Shown one piece after another: positions 16,185-25,582 of a DNA stretch of 64,000 bases. The stretch comes from an uncultured Bacteroidales bacterium (GTDB taxonomy: Bacteria > Bacteroidota > Bacteroidia > Bacteroidales > F082): assembly GCA_900318265.1 (NCBI GenBank), contig ONKA01000009.1:53054-117053 (forward strand), given 5' to 3'. Every line of letters begins with the position of its first letter. Position 1 is the first letter of the stretch. Below the pieces are notes generated by a model. It was not told where the DNA came from and made no database searches. It worked only from the letters and a program-made list of their open reading frames with translations. Made by a program: the position numbers and the translations under genes.

Positions 16185-17924
16185 ATGCGAAAAAACATAC
16201 TAGTTTTACTCGCACTCGCCCTGGGCTTTAGTTTCAGAGCGAGTGCTCAGTCATTTGTAGAAGGCGGTCAGGTGAGCGGCAGCTTCCAGACCGACGCACA
16301 GTACTACATGCTTGACAAGGGCATTGGCATTAACGACCTTAACGGCAAGAAACTTGGCCTCAATGGCTTCGGCAAGGTGAACTACACCAACGGCGACTTC
16401 TCGGCGGGCATCCGCTTTGAAGCTTTCATGCCGGAATTGAACGGCTTCCGCAGTGAGCTGAACGGTGTAGGCTTGGCCAACTTCTTCGCCACTTACGACA
16501 ACGGATTCATTGGCATGACCGTAGGCGACATCTACGACCAGTTCGGTAGCGGCCTCGTGTTCCGCACATACGAGGAATGGTCGCTGGGCATGGATAACGC
16601 CCTGCGCGGTGCGCGCGTGGTGCTGCGTCCCACCCAAGGCGTCACATTGAAAGGCGTCTATGGTCGCCAGCGTTTCTTCTGGGCACCTTATCTTGAACGC
16701 GACATGGGCTCCGACGACTATCGTGGCATTGTGCGCGGCGTGGATGCCGAATGGGACCTCAACCAGAGCATTTCTTCACTCAACGACTCCGAGTTCAAGA
16801 TGAGCCTCGGCGGCAGCTTCGTCAGCAAGAAACAGGCCGACCAGAGCTCGTTCTACAACATCCCTGAAAACGTGGGTGCCGCTGCTGCTCGCATCAACTT
16901 GGGTTATGGCAATTTTGCCTTCAGCACCGAGTATGCCTATAAGATTAACGACCCGTCGGCCATCAACAACTTCATCTACAAGGAAGGCCGTGCTTTGATG
17001 TCGTCGTTGAGCTATTCGCAGCAGGGTTTCGGCGCCGTGTTGCAGGTGAAGCGCACCGACAACATGAGCTTCAAGTCGATGTATACGGGCAAACAGAACG
17101 ATTTGGACATCAACTTCATCCCACCTATTAATTACACGCACACCCACAGCCTGCCGTCGATGTACACCTATTCGACCCAGCCTAACGGCGAGATGGCTGC
17201 CCAGTTGCAGGTCAACTATACCATCCCTAAGGGTACGGCCCTGGGTGGTAAATATGGCACCAAGCTTGCCTTCAATATGAGCCAGGTGAACGACATCGTT
17301 CGCGACTCCGTTAGGTTTGGCAACGAGATGGGTTTGAACCAAGCTGGAACCTTGGGCTACACTTCTAAGTTCTTTGCCGTCAGTGACCATCGTTTCTTCC
17401 GCGACATCAACTTTGAGGTCGACAAGAAGATCAGCAAGGACTGGCACATCACTGCGCAATACATTAACCTGTACTATGACATCGAGACCATCGAAGGCCA
17501 TGCCGGTGCACCCGTCGTGAAGGCCAACATTGGTTTCATGGATGTGACGTATAAGATCAACAAACGCCAGAGCCTGCGCCTCGAGCTTCAAGGCCTGTGG
17601 GAAAACGAAGTCCACAAAGGCTATGAGTACGAGGAAAGCGAGAAGAAAGACTATCAGAAGCGTGGTGACTGGGCTGCCGCCTTGGTGGAATACTCCGTCA
17701 ACCCGCATTGGTCGTTCTCCATCGCCGACAAATGGAACTACGGCAACCCCGTGGAGGAGTACCGCGATCATTATTTCACGGGCACGGTCACCTATATCCA
17801 CGATGCCACTCGCGTCATGCTGAGCGCTGGACGCCAGAGTGAAGGTGTGGTCTGCGTGGGCGGTGTGTGCCGCACGGTGCCCGCATCCAGCGGCGTTTCG
17901 CTGACCGTCTCGACGAGTTTTTAA
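16185..17924 (+). CDS. Outer-membrane beta-barrel-like protein (DUF6029-like)
   Basis: 579 aa with a signal peptide (ending SFRASA). The remainder is dominated by alternating aromatic/polar strands such as GKVNYTNGDFSAGIRFEAFMP, FAFSTEYAYKIND and WHITAQYINLYYDIE, typical of an outer-membrane barrel, and it ends in a strand-like SGVSLTVSTSF with the terminal Phe often seen in barrels. It resembles the family annotated as DUF6029 in Bacteroidales; that family name is recalled, not checked. It sits between a TlpA-like thioredoxin and an Omp28-like lipoprotein. Function unknown. Confidence 0.75.
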   Translation: MRKNILVLLALALGFSFRASAQSFVEGGQVSGSFQTDAQYYMLDKGIGINDLNGKKLGLNGFGKVNYTNGDFSAGIRFEAFMPELNGFRSELNGVGLANFFATYDNGFIGMTVGDIYDQFGSGLVFRTYEEWSLGMDNALRGARVVLRPTQGVTLKGVYGRQRFFWAPYLERDMGSDDYRGIVRGVDAEWDLNQSISSLNDSEFKMSLGGSFVSKKQADQSSFYNIPENVGAAAARINLGYGNFAFSTEYAYKINDPSAINNFIYKEGRALMSSLSYSQQGFGAVLQVKRTDNMSFKSMYTGKQNDLDINFIPPINYTHTHSLPSMYTYSTQPNGEMAAQLQVNYTIPKGTALGGKYGTKLAFNMSQVNDIVRDSVRFGNEMGLNQAGTLGYTSKFFAVSDHRFFRDINFEVDKKISKDWHITAQYINLYYDIETIEGHAGAPVVKANIGFMDVTYKINKRQSLRLELQGLWENEVHKGYEYEESEKKDYQKRGDWAAALVEYSVNPHWSFSIADKWNYGNPVEEYRDHYFTGTVTYIHDATRVMLSAGRQSEGVVCVGGVCRTVPASSGVSLTVSTSF

Positions 17925-17953
17925 TTGATGTTTAAATCCTAAAAATCAGAACA

Positions 17954-19285
17954 ATGAAAGGTATTATAAGAATAGGATTGATGGTGCTGGCAGTCATGTT
18001 TGGCATGAACGCCTGCGATGTCGAAAAGGAACCCTATATCCAAGGTGCCGACGATGAGAAAGCGATTTTGAAATTCGAGGTGAATGATGTCATTGGCACG
18101 GTTGACGAAAGCTCAAAGATCGTGGTGCTAGATTTCCCTGCAGGCACGGACGTGAGCCATCTGACGCCAACCATCACCATTTCAACATACGCTACCATCG
18201 AGCCCGAATCGGGTGTGGAACAGGACTTTACCAACCCTGTCTACTATACCGTGACAGCTATGAATGGCACCACCGCTCAGTATATGGTGGAAGCGGTCGT
18301 GCATGATGCCGACAACGAGAAAAGCATACGCTCATTCGTCATTGACGATGTGGAAGGCGTGATTGATGAGTTTAGCAAAACGGTGACGGTGCAGATGCCA
18401 GAGGGCACTGATGTCACCGAACTTGTCCCGACCATCGAGGTTTCGGAAGGCGCTACGGTCAGCCCCGCATCGGGTGAGGCCCAGGATTTTACCAATCCTG
18501 TGTCCTATACCGTGACGGCACAAAACGGCACTACGGCAATTTATACCGTGACAGTCATTGTGGAAGGTGGCGAAATAGTGCCCACGGGCAAGACGGTGCT
18601 GATTAAAGACTTCACCGGTGCGCGTTGTGTCAACTGCCCTGCCGCTGCCGAATATGCCCATAACCTCCAGCATCAGCTGGGCGAGGACCATGTCATCATC
18701 ATGAGTGTCCATGCGGGTTACCAGGCCCAACCTTTGGGACAGTTCCCCGATTTCCTCACCGATGAAGGCACCGAATGGTATAACAACCACGACTCCAACC
18801 CGCTGTTTTCTGTTGACCATGTGGCTCTGACTGACGGCAACACGCTCAGCGTGGAGCAAATCGACGCCCCTGTGGCTGCCGCTTTGGAAGAGGAACAGAC
18901 GTTCGAGATTTCGGTTGTTCCCAATTATGACGAAGCCAGTCGCCAATTGGGAGTGGCGGTCAACGTCGTGGCGTTGACGGCTATGGATGGTGAGTTCTAT
19001 ATCACGGCTTGTCTGGTTGAAGACAATATCGTGGGATGGCAAACCACCCCAAGTGGCGTCGATAGGGAATATGTGTTCCGTAACGTGTTCCGTGGTACGC
19101 TCAATGGCGCTAGTGGTGAGGCTTTTGAGAATATCCATGTCGATGCCCACGACACGTCCCATTTCAATTACAGCAAGGAGCTTGATGCCGCTTACAATGC
19201 TGACGAGTGTTACCTGATGGTCTACGTCTACGACAAGGGCCAAGGTGACAAGATCCTGCAGACGACGGTAAAGAAAATCAAATAA
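17954..19285 (+). CDS. Omp28-like lipoprotein with two DUF5018-like repeats
   Basis: 443 aa. The N-terminus MKGIIRIGLMVLAVMFGMNAC ends in a lipobox, so Cys21 should be lipidated. Two ~85-residue repeats follow (KAILKFEVNDVIGTVDESSK and KSIRSFVIDDVEGVIDEFSK), each ending QDFTNPVxYTVTAxNGTTAxYxV, as in DUF5018-type Ig-like modules. The C-terminal half has a thioredoxin-like Omp28 domain with FTGARCVNCPAA near residue 220, whose CxxC may be redox active. The secreted TlpA-like protein two genes upstream is a plausible redox partner. Surface or periplasmic location is inferred. Confidence 0.82.
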   Translation: MKGIIRIGLMVLAVMFGMNACDVEKEPYIQGADDEKAILKFEVNDVIGTVDESSKIVVLDFPAGTDVSHLTPTITISTYATIEPESGVEQDFTNPVYYTVTAMNGTTAQYMVEAVVHDADNEKSIRSFVIDDVEGVIDEFSKTVTVQMPEGTDVTELVPTIEVSEGATVSPASGEAQDFTNPVSYTVTAQNGTTAIYTVTVIVEGGEIVPTGKTVLIKDFTGARCVNCPAAAEYAHNLQHQLGEDHVIIMSVHAGYQAQPLGQFPDFLTDEGTEWYNNHDSNPLFSVDHVALTDGNTLSVEQIDAPVAAALEEEQTFEISVVPNYDEASRQLGVAVNVVALTAMDGEFYITACLVEDNIVGWQTTPSGVDREYVFRNVFRGTLNGASGEAFENIHVDAHDTSHFNYSKELDAAYNADECYLMVYVYDKGQGDKILQTTVKKIK

Positions 19286-19303
19286 TCTGATCCTGAAGGT
19301 CTT

Positions 19304-20722
19304 ATGGTCTTCAACTCCATAGAGTTCCTCATCTTCCTGCCCATTGTGGTATTGCTCTTCTATGTGCTGCCACAAAAGCTGCGATGGGTGATGCTGCTGG
19401 CGGCCAGCTGCACGTTCTACATGTGGTTTGTGCCCAAGTACATTCTCATCCTGCTGGTCACTATTATCATCGACTTCTCGGCAGGAGTGCTCATGGAGAA
19501 ATATGCCGACCGAGCCAAGCTGAAGAAAACCTTCCTAGTCATCAGCATCGTGAGCACGCTCATGGTGCTGATGATTTTCAAGTATCTGAACTTCCTAACG
19601 GCAAACTTGTCGCTGCTTTGTGCTCAGTTGGGCATTGAGCGGCGTTGGGTGACCGACATCATTTTGCCTATCGGTTTGTCGTTCCACACCTTCCAAAGCA
19701 TGAGCTATGTGATTGAGGTGTATCGCGGCCACCAAAAGGCGGAGCGCCATTTTGGTTACTATTCTCTTTATGTGATGTTTTTCCCTCAGTTGGTCACTGG
19801 CCCTATCGAAAGACCAGGCAACCTTTTGCGGCAGCTTCACGAGAAGAAGGAGTTCCAATATGAGAACATCTCGAAGGGCATGCGGCTCATCATCTACGGC
19901 TTCTTCATCAAGATGGTGGTGGCCGACCATTTGGGGGCGTACGTCGACAAGGTGTATGCCGACCCATCGAGCTTCAACTCATGGAGCGTGATGCTGGCTA
20001 TGGCGTTCTATAGTTTCCAGATCTATTGCGACTTCTTCGGCTATTCCACCATCGCCTTGGGTGCCGCCAAGCTAATGGGTTTTGACATCAGCGACAACTT
20101 CCGCACGCCATATTTGGCCAAGAGCATCGCAGAGTTCTGGCACCGTTGGCATATCTCATTGTCCACATGGTTCCGCGACTATGTCTACATCCCACTCGGC
20201 GGTAGCCGTGTCAAGTTTGGGCGCTGGGCGTTCAATATCCTGGTCGTCTTTGTGCTCAGTGGCATTTGGCACGGCGCAAATTGGACTTTCCTGTTTTGGG
20301 GCTTTGCCCATGGCTTGCTGCATATCTTGGAGAAGGCTTTGCGCAACCGTTTTCCCGAAAAGGAGATGAAATCCAAGTGGCTGAGTGTCAGTCTCGATGC
20401 TTTGCGTATCGCCAAGACCTTTGTGCTGGTTACATTGTTCTGGGTGATGTTCCGTGCCACCGACTTCGCCAACATGAAAGACATGTTTGTGGCAGCAGTC
20501 ACCAACTTCGGCGGTGGAGAGAGCCTCGGCGTGAAGCCTGAGATTTGGCTTTACCTCGGCCTTTTCATCCTCTCCGACCTGTTGCTCTTTAACACCCGCT
20601 TCGATGCTTGGTGCGACAACAAGCCCATTGTACTTCGGTGGTTCATCTATGGCCTGCTCATCTTCATGACGGTGGCCTGCTCAAGTGTCAATAGTTTTCC
20701 GTTTATCTATTTCCAGTTCTGA
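19304..20722 (+). CDS. MBOAT family O-acyltransferase (AlgI-like)
   Basis: 472 aa polytopic inner-membrane protein. The MBOAT signatures are present: WFRDYVYIPLGGSR and the catalytic His in VLSGIWHGANWTFLFWG, with hydrophobic helices from residue 5 onward (FLIFLPIVVLLFYVLP) to the C-terminus. AlgI/PatA-type MBOATs move an acetyl group across the membrane to a periplasmic partner that O-acetylates a polysaccharide. The next gene starts 2 bp after its stop and encodes an SGNH-like protein, the expected partner. The glycan target is unknown; no polysaccharide synthesis genes are adjacent apart from manA upstream. Confidence 0.9.
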   Translation: MVFNSIEFLIFLPIVVLLFYVLPQKLRWVMLLAASCTFYMWFVPKYILILLVTIIIDFSAGVLMEKYADRAKLKKTFLVISIVSTLMVLMIFKYLNFLTANLSLLCAQLGIERRWVTDIILPIGLSFHTFQSMSYVIEVYRGHQKAERHFGYYSLYVMFFPQLVTGPIERPGNLLRQLHEKKEFQYENISKGMRLIIYGFFIKMVVADHLGAYVDKVYADPSSFNSWSVMLAMAFYSFQIYCDFFGYSTIALGAAKLMGFDISDNFRTPYLAKSIAEFWHRWHISLSTWFRDYVYIPLGGSRVKFGRWAFNILVVFVLSGIWHGANWTFLFWGFAHGLLHILEKALRNRFPEKEMKSKWLSVSLDALRIAKTFVLVTLFWVMFRATDFANMKDMFVAAVTNFGGGESLGVKPEIWLYLGLFILSDLLLFNTRFDAWCDNKPIVLRWFIYGLLIFMTVACSSVNSFPFIYFQF

Positions 20723-20724
20723 CC

Positions 20725-22191
20725 ATGAAGAAGTTCCTGATACGCATATTGATGGCTGCCGCGCTGCTTTTCGTCCTCAACTGGATCTACACCAAGTGGT
20801 TCTTCAAAAAGGACGTGGCGGAACATTCTGACATTCTTGAGTTGGTGTGGCAGGTGGAGGCCGATAGCTGTCGCATCGTCTATTTGGGCGAGTCGTCGAA
20901 CAACACCCATGGCCCTGAGGAACCTGGACAAAAGAAGATAAGTGAGTATCTTGCGGAGTATTTCCCCAACGTGAAGACGGGCGACATGACCAAGGAGGCC
21001 TCGCATGCGCAAACCTATTATTACCTGCTGAAAAACATTCATAGGAAGTCGACGGTGGAGACCGTGGTGGTGACCATGAACCTCCGCTCGTTCGATGCCC
21101 GTTGGATCTATTCCAATCTTGAGACCCCGCTGCGCAAACAGCTGGTGCTGATGGAGGACTATCCTCCGTTTATGAACAGGTTCCTGCTTGCCTTGAAGGC
21201 TTATCCCATCAGGAGCGAGGAGGAACTGGACTCGCTGACGCGGCAGCATTGGCGTGAAGATCCTTTGGTATTCCCGTATGAATTTGAATGGGATAATGTG
21301 TATAAGTGGGACTCTGCTACGGCATGGCGGGGACTCCACAACTACGAAGGCGAATACGACCCGAAATGGACGGAATTGGCGTGCCATTACATCAAGAGCT
21401 ATGGCTTTCAGATTAGGGATGACAATCCGCGCTTGAAGGACTTTGACGACATCGTCGCCCTGAGTCGCAAACGGGGTTGGCATCTGGTCTTTAATCTGAT
21501 GGCGGAGAATGTGGATAAAGCCAATGAATATGTGGGCAAGGACTTGATGTACCTGATGAAGCAGAATCACGACTATCTGCTGAACCGTTATGGCAATCTT
21601 GAAGGCGTGACCGTGGTCGACAACCTCAATTTGGTGCGCGACGTAGACTTCATTGACCAAGATTGGACCACGGAGCATTATTATGAGGATGGCCGCCGCA
21701 TCATTGCAGGCCATGTGGCCGAGGCACTGAAAGCCTATTATCCCAATGAATACCGAAACGTGGTTTGGAAATGTGATGCGGGGCATTATTATTTCGGCGA
21801 CGAGGTGAGCAAACTTGATGCGGCCACGCCATACGGTCCTGCGTTGACCTTGCCGGGCGACAGTCTTCGTGCGGATTGGGAGCGTGTAAATGTCGCCTTC
21901 ATGATGCAGCAAGCCGACACTTTGCATGATACGAAACTCGCTGTAGAATCGCTTGTTGCGAATGACAATGTTCTAGTTTTCTATCTTGATGTGAAGCCGC
22001 AGATCCAGAAGATTGGCGAATGGGATTTTGCCACTTTCGACTTGCCCGTCGACTCGGTCATGCGGGAGGCACAACAGGTCAAAATATTTGTCTTCAATCC
22101 CTCTGATGATGCCGTGCAGCTGAAGAATATGGATGTGTCTTTCCGTCCGGCCTATTTGAAGCCAGGCGTCAAAGGACAATCCATGAAATAA
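20725..22191 (+). CDS. Membrane-anchored SGNH-like partner of the MBOAT acyltransferase
   Basis: 488 aa. An N-terminal signal anchor (FLIRILMAAALLFVLNWIYTKW) is followed by a large periplasmic domain. IVYLGESSNNTHG has a GxS-like nucleophile block and DQDWTTEHYYEDGRRIIAGHVAEAL resembles the late DxxH block of SGNH hydrolase/AlgX-AlgJ proteins. Assignment rests on these motifs and on the 2-bp spacing from the MBOAT gene. The likely role is transfer of acetyl to, or removal from, a surface glycan. The C-terminal ~100 residues look like a beta-sandwich (LAVESLVANDNVLVFYLDV) and may bind carbohydrate; this is inference. Confidence 0.68.
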   Translation: MKKFLIRILMAAALLFVLNWIYTKWFFKKDVAEHSDILELVWQVEADSCRIVYLGESSNNTHGPEEPGQKKISEYLAEYFPNVKTGDMTKEASHAQTYYYLLKNIHRKSTVETVVVTMNLRSFDARWIYSNLETPLRKQLVLMEDYPPFMNRFLLALKAYPIRSEEELDSLTRQHWREDPLVFPYEFEWDNVYKWDSATAWRGLHNYEGEYDPKWTELACHYIKSYGFQIRDDNPRLKDFDDIVALSRKRGWHLVFNLMAENVDKANEYVGKDLMYLMKQNHDYLLNRYGNLEGVTVVDNLNLVRDVDFIDQDWTTEHYYEDGRRIIAGHVAEALKAYYPNEYRNVVWKCDAGHYYFGDEVSKLDAATPYGPALTLPGDSLRADWERVNVAFMMQQADTLHDTKLAVESLVANDNVLVFYLDVKPQIQKIGEWDFATFDLPVDSVMREAQQVKIFVFNPSDDAVQLKNMDVSFRPAYLKPGVKGQSMK

Positions 22192-22198
22192 GAGTTAC

Positions 22199-22227
22199 AG
22201 GTTGCTGAGCCTGTCGAAGCTCCGGTG
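22199..22227. repeat. Dispersed GGTTGCTGAGCCTGTCGAAG repeat, single arm
   Basis: One copy of a repeat found again, as an inverted pair, at 34301-34352. It sits in the 45-bp gap between the convergent ends of the SGNH-like gene and trmO. Confidence 0.6.
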
Positions 22228-22236
22228 TTCTTGCGT

Positions 22237-22902
22237 TTATTTTACTTCCAACACAGTAAGATGTATTCCTGCCACTTTGAATCTCACCTCCATCTCGCCG
22301 AAGGCCATGCCATAGACGCGTTCGGGGTCGGCTTGATATTGCGGCCTGGGGTCGTGGGCCAATACCTCGATAAGGCTTTCTCTTTGGTTTTCAGGTACTT
22401 TCTTAAGTAGTTCCTCGGGACAATCCACCTCCAGAAGGTATTCTGCTGGTGTTGAGGCGAAGCCGCTGACGGCGTCGGGATGGCTGTCGGTGTAGGCGAT
22501 ATAAGGCTTGATGTCGTAGATGGGTGTGCCATCCATCAGGTCGGCGCCCGAAACGTAGAGCACAGGGCCGAGTTTTGGGTCGAGGTCCACTTTTTCGAGG
22601 CGCACCGACGACAGCCCAATGGGGTTGGGGCGGAAGGGCGAACGCGTGGCGAACACGCCTTTGCGCACGTTGCCACCCAAGCGTGGTGGACGTACCGTTG
22701 GTGACCAGCTGTCGCGTACAGCCTTCGAAAACTCCCAAAGGAGCCAGATGTGCGAAAACGCCTCCAAACCGCGCACAGCCTCGGCATTACGGTAGTCGGG
22801 CTCGAACACGATGCGGCCTTGCAGCGAGGCGATGATGCCGCTCTGTCGCGGGATGCCGAACTTGGTCGGGAAGTCGGTATGGATGCGGGCGATTACTTTC
22901 AT
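22237..22902 (-). CDS. trmO: tRNA (N6-threonylcarbamoyladenosine-37 N6)-methyltransferase
   Basis: 221 aa. TsaA/TrmO family protein that uses SAM to methylate t6A37 in tRNA-Thr. Family blocks are visible: an early KFGIPRQSG, the ARIHTDFPTKFG start, RGLEAFSHIWLLWEFS, KGVFATRSPFRPNPIGLSSVRLEKV in sections, and GADLMDGTPIYDIKPYIAYTDS. The start at 22902 follows a promoter-like TACCTTTG by only a few bases; a longer in-frame extension upstream would run through the divergent ansA gene and was rejected. The C-terminal ~70 residues extend beyond the core methyltransferase domain, as in many TrmO proteins. Confidence 0.9.
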   Translation of the reverse strand: MKVIARIHTDFPTKFGIPRQSGIIASLQGRIVFEPDYRNAEAVRGLEAFSHIWLLWEFSKAVRDSWSPTVRPPRLGGNVRKGVFATRSPFRPNPIGLSSVRLEKVDLDPKLGPVLYVSGADLMDGTPIYDIKPYIAYTDSHPDAVSGFASTPAEYLLEVDCPEELLKKVPENQRESLIEVLAHDPRPQYQADPERVYGMAFGEMEVRFKVAGIHLTVLEVK

Positions 22903-22906
22903 GCTG

Positions 22907-22914
22907 CAAAGGTA
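22907..22914 (-). promoter_or_regulatory. -7 box for trmO
   Basis: The minus strand reads TACCTTTG followed by CAGC, 4 bp before the ATG at 22902, so the transcript would be nearly leaderless. Confidence 0.45.
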
Positions 22915-22922
22915 ATTAAAAT

Positions 22923-22955
22923 TTTGTGGTGCATGCGAAAAAAGCCTTACCTTTG
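22923..22955 (+). promoter_or_regulatory. Promoter for asparaginase gene
   Basis: TTTG at 22923-22926 and TACCTTTG at 22948-22955 are separated by 21 bp, a good match to the Bacteroidota consensus. It lies back to back with the trmO promoter. Confidence 0.6.
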
Positions 22956-22968
22956 CACCCTCAAAAAT

Positions 22969-24012
22969 ATGCATACCATGCAAAGCAACGAAGAAATTTC
23001 CATCTTGGTGCTCTACACCGGCGGCACCATTGGTATGATGCAAGACCCCAAGACGGGAGCCTTGGTGCCATTCGATTTCGACAATATCTACACTCATCTG
23101 CCTGTGCTGAAGAATTTCGGCTACCAGATTGACTTCTATAGCTTCGACCCGCTCATCGACTCGTCGAACATGTCGCCCGACTTTTGGGTTCGATTGGCGA
23201 CGAAGATAGGGGAGGAGTATGAGCATTACGATGGCTTCGTGGTGCTGCATGGTTCCGACACGATGGCCTACACCGCATCGGCGCTGAGCTTTATGCTCGA
23301 GAACCTCAACAAGCCTGTCGTGCTTACGGGTTCGCAGTTGCCTATGGGCATGGTGCGTAGCGATGGCCGCGAGAATTTCTTGGCAGCCATTGAGATTGCC
23401 GCTGCCAAGGACGAAGACACATCCATTGTCCCAGAGGTGAGCATTTTCTTCCAAAACCAGCTGTTACGCGGCAACCGAGCCACCAAGTTCAATGCGGAGA
23501 ATTTCAATGCCTTCATCTCGTCGAACTATCCTAATCTGGCCGATGTGGGCGTTCACATTAAATATAATAAGGAGCGTATCTTGAAGCCTAATTTCAAGAA
23601 ACTGAAGGTGCATACCAACATGGATCGCAACGTCGGCATCCTGAAGCTCTTCCCAGGCATTTCGGAAGACTTCGTGCGTCACGTGCTGAAGACGCCTCAT
23701 CTGAGTGCGTTGGTTTTGGAAACCTTCGGTTCGGGCAATGCCACCACTGCCGAGTGGTTCCTGGCCGCCCTCAAGGAAGCCATCGATGGAGGTCTCCTTA
23801 TCCTCAACATCACCCAATGCAAGGCTGGGTCGGTGGAGATGGGACGTTATGAGACCAGTCTCGACATGGCCCGCATAGGTGTCATCAGCGGTCACGACAT
23901 GACCACTGAGGCTGCCGTTGCCAAGTTGATGTATCTGGTAGGTGAAGGGCTGCCGAAGCCTAGAATCCTCGAAATAATGCAAAATTCCATCCGAGGCGAG
24001 ATGACGCTTTGA
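22969..24012 (+). CDS. ansA: Type I L-asparaginase
   Basis: 347 aa cytosolic enzyme that hydrolyses asparagine to aspartate and ammonia. The two threonine active-site motifs are LVLYTGGTIGMM near residue 15 and VVLHGSDTMAYTASALSFML, and the TGSQLPMG block is also present. No signal peptide is seen, consistent with a type I enzyme. The start was set at 22969 (MHTMQSNEE), just after the promoter; a second ATG at 22978 is equally possible. A longer upstream extension overlaps trmO and its promoter and is not credible. Confidence 0.9.
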   Translation: MHTMQSNEEISILVLYTGGTIGMMQDPKTGALVPFDFDNIYTHLPVLKNFGYQIDFYSFDPLIDSSNMSPDFWVRLATKIGEEYEHYDGFVVLHGSDTMAYTASALSFMLENLNKPVVLTGSQLPMGMVRSDGRENFLAAIEIAAAKDEDTSIVPEVSIFFQNQLLRGNRATKFNAENFNAFISSNYPNLADVGVHIKYNKERILKPNFKKLKVHTNMDRNVGILKLFPGISEDFVRHVLKTPHLSALVLETFGSGNATTAEWFLAALKEAIDGGLLILNITQCKAGSVEMGRYETSLDMARIGVISGHDMTTEAAVAKLMYLVGEGLPKPRILEIMQNSIRGEMTL

Positions 24013-24136
24013 TGCTATGATTCAAGCAATTGGGAAATTGTTGTAATAAAAAATCAAATATTTTTGTTTGCCAAATGAAAAATTGTGTACTTTTGGCAAC
24101 GATTTCAGATAGGGTCTGAGGGGTTGGAAGGCATTT

Positions 24137-24224
24137 GGAGAGATGTCCGAGTGGTTTAAGGAGCACGCCTGGAAAGTGTGTGTACTCCAAAAGGGTACCG
24201 CGGGTTCGAATCCCGCTCTCTCCG
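24137..24224 (+). tRNA. tRNA-Ser (anticodon GGA)
   Basis: An 88-nt cloverleaf: acceptor GGAGAGA/TCTCTCC with discriminator G, anticodon stem CACGC/GTGTG closing the loop CTGGAAA (anticodon GGA at 24171-24173), a long variable arm typical of serine tRNAs, and a T-arm GCGGG-TTCGAAT-CCCGC. CCA is not encoded. It reads UCC and UCU serine codons. Confidence 0.95.
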
Positions 24225-24296
24225 CGGAAAGATACAATAGTTTAATTAGAACAAAGTAATTCATAACAGTAATAATTAAAACATTCAAGCTAAACT

Positions 24297-25127
24297 ATGA
24301 AAAAATTAATTGCTTTCCTCATGGTTGCTGGCCTTATGACTTTTGGCTTTAGCAATCTCGTCGTTGCTCAAGAAGAGCAAGCGCAAACCGAGCAGACGGA
24401 ACAGACCGTTGCTCCTGAACAACCCGAAGTCGCTCCCGTTGAGACCGTGGAAGAAGTTACTCCCGCTGTCGATAACGCTGCCAAACCTGCGACTTTCCGT
24501 GAGTCCATCAAGAAACAATTCATCGATGGTGGTCCCGCTTTCATGGGTATCGTGTTGATCATCCTGCTCATCGGTATGGCCATCTCCATCGAGAGAATCA
24601 TTTATCTGACCTTAGCTTCCGCCAACTCCAAGAAACTTCTTGCCGGCATCGAAGCCAAGATGAAGAATGGCGACGTTGAAGGCGCCAAGCAGCTCTGCAA
24701 GGACACCCGCGGTCCTGTGGCCAGCATCTTCACTCAAGGCCTCATTCGCTATCAAGATGGTCAGTCGCTGGACGAAGTCGAAAAGGCTATCGTTTCCTAC
24801 GGTTCCGTCGCAGGTGGTAAGCTTGAAAGCGGTTTGAGCTGGATCGGCCTCTGCATCAGCTTGGCTCCTATGTTCGGTTTCATGGGTACTGTTATCGGTA
24901 TGATCCAGGCCTTCGACGACATCGCCGCCGCTGGTGACATGAGCCCGCAGATCGTTGCTTCCGGTATGAAGGTCGCTCTGTTGACCACCGTGTTCGGTCT
25001 GATCGCCGCTATCATCCTTCAGATTTTCTTCAACTTCATCGCTTCTAAGATCGAAAACATCGTCAACGATATGGAAGACGCTTCCATCTCGTTCATGGAC
25101 ATCCTTGCTAAGTACAACAACAAATAA
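24297..25127 (+). CDS. exbB: MotA/TolQ/ExbB proton channel protein
   Basis: 276 aa. A signal-like N-terminal helix (LIAFLMVAGLMTFGFSNLVVA) precedes a Glu/Pro/Thr-rich linker (residues ~25-65), then the ExbB core with three membrane helices: FMGIVLIILLIGMAISIERIIYL, LSWIGLCISLAPMFGFMGTVIGMI and the last at VALLTTVFGLIAAIILQIFFNFIA. The GTVIGMI region is the conserved channel motif. With ExbD it uses the proton gradient to energise TonB and so TonB-dependent receptors such as that at 49034. First gene of a cluster of four with gaps of 12, 11 and 14 bp. Confidence 0.92.
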   Translation: MKKLIAFLMVAGLMTFGFSNLVVAQEEQAQTEQTEQTVAPEQPEVAPVETVEEVTPAVDNAAKPATFRESIKKQFIDGGPAFMGIVLIILLIGMAISIERIIYLTLASANSKKLLAGIEAKMKNGDVEGAKQLCKDTRGPVASIFTQGLIRYQDGQSLDEVEKAIVSYGSVAGGKLESGLSWIGLCISLAPMFGFMGTVIGMIQAFDDIAAAGDMSPQIVASGMKVALLTTVFGLIAAIILQIFFNFIASKIENIVNDMEDASISFMDILAKYNNK

Positions 25128-25139
25128 TAAGTATCAATC

Positions 25140-25571
25140 ATGAACGGTAAGCTTTCAAACATCGGTAAATGGGTATTTGGTCTGTTGGCTTTGATCACGG
25201 TGGGCTTGGCTATTTATTTCTACCTTGGCCTCACTGATGAAAGCCGCACCAACTTATTCCTGAATTGGGGCTACATCTTGATTATACTTGGTATTGTCAT
25301 TGCATTGATTTCAGTCATCTTCACAGCCGCCGTCAAAGGCGTCAACGGCAAGACACTATTGATTGCCATCATTGCATTCGCTATTATTGCAGTTGTAGCT
25401 TACTTAATGTCGAAAGGCTCTTTCAACGTTCCGTACCAAGCCGGAGAACTTACTTACTCGGGCAAGACGCACGGTTGGGTTGAACTTGGCCTTAATTTCT
25501 TCTATGTCACTCTTGGCGTCGCCATCCTTTCAATCCTGTTCTCTGTTATCTACAAGGCAGTTAAAAAGTAA
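25140..25571 (+). CDS. Four-helix membrane protein in the exb cluster
   Basis: 143 aa with four predicted membrane segments (VFGLLALITVGLAIYFYLGL, WGYILIILGIVIALISVIFTAAV, LLIAIIAFAIIAVVAYLM and FYVTLGVAILSILFSVIYKAV). No known domain was recognised. It sits between exbB and the first exbD with short gaps on both sides, so it is probably co-translated with the proton channel and may be a structural partner of it. That role is inferred only from position. Confidence 0.75.
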   Translation: MNGKLSNIGKWVFGLLALITVGLAIYFYLGLTDESRTNLFLNWGYILIILGIVIALISVIFTAAVKGVNGKTLLIAIIAFAIIAVVAYLMSKGSFNVPYQAGELTYSGKTHGWVELGLNFFYVTLGVAILSILFSVIYKAVKK

Positions 25572-25582
25572 AACATTTCATC

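Noticed and set aside
24022-24288. ORF across the tRNA-Ser region on the minus strand
   Set aside because: It is antisense to a complete tRNA gene; the AGFEPAVPFWS-type peptide is the usual translation of a tRNA T-arm.
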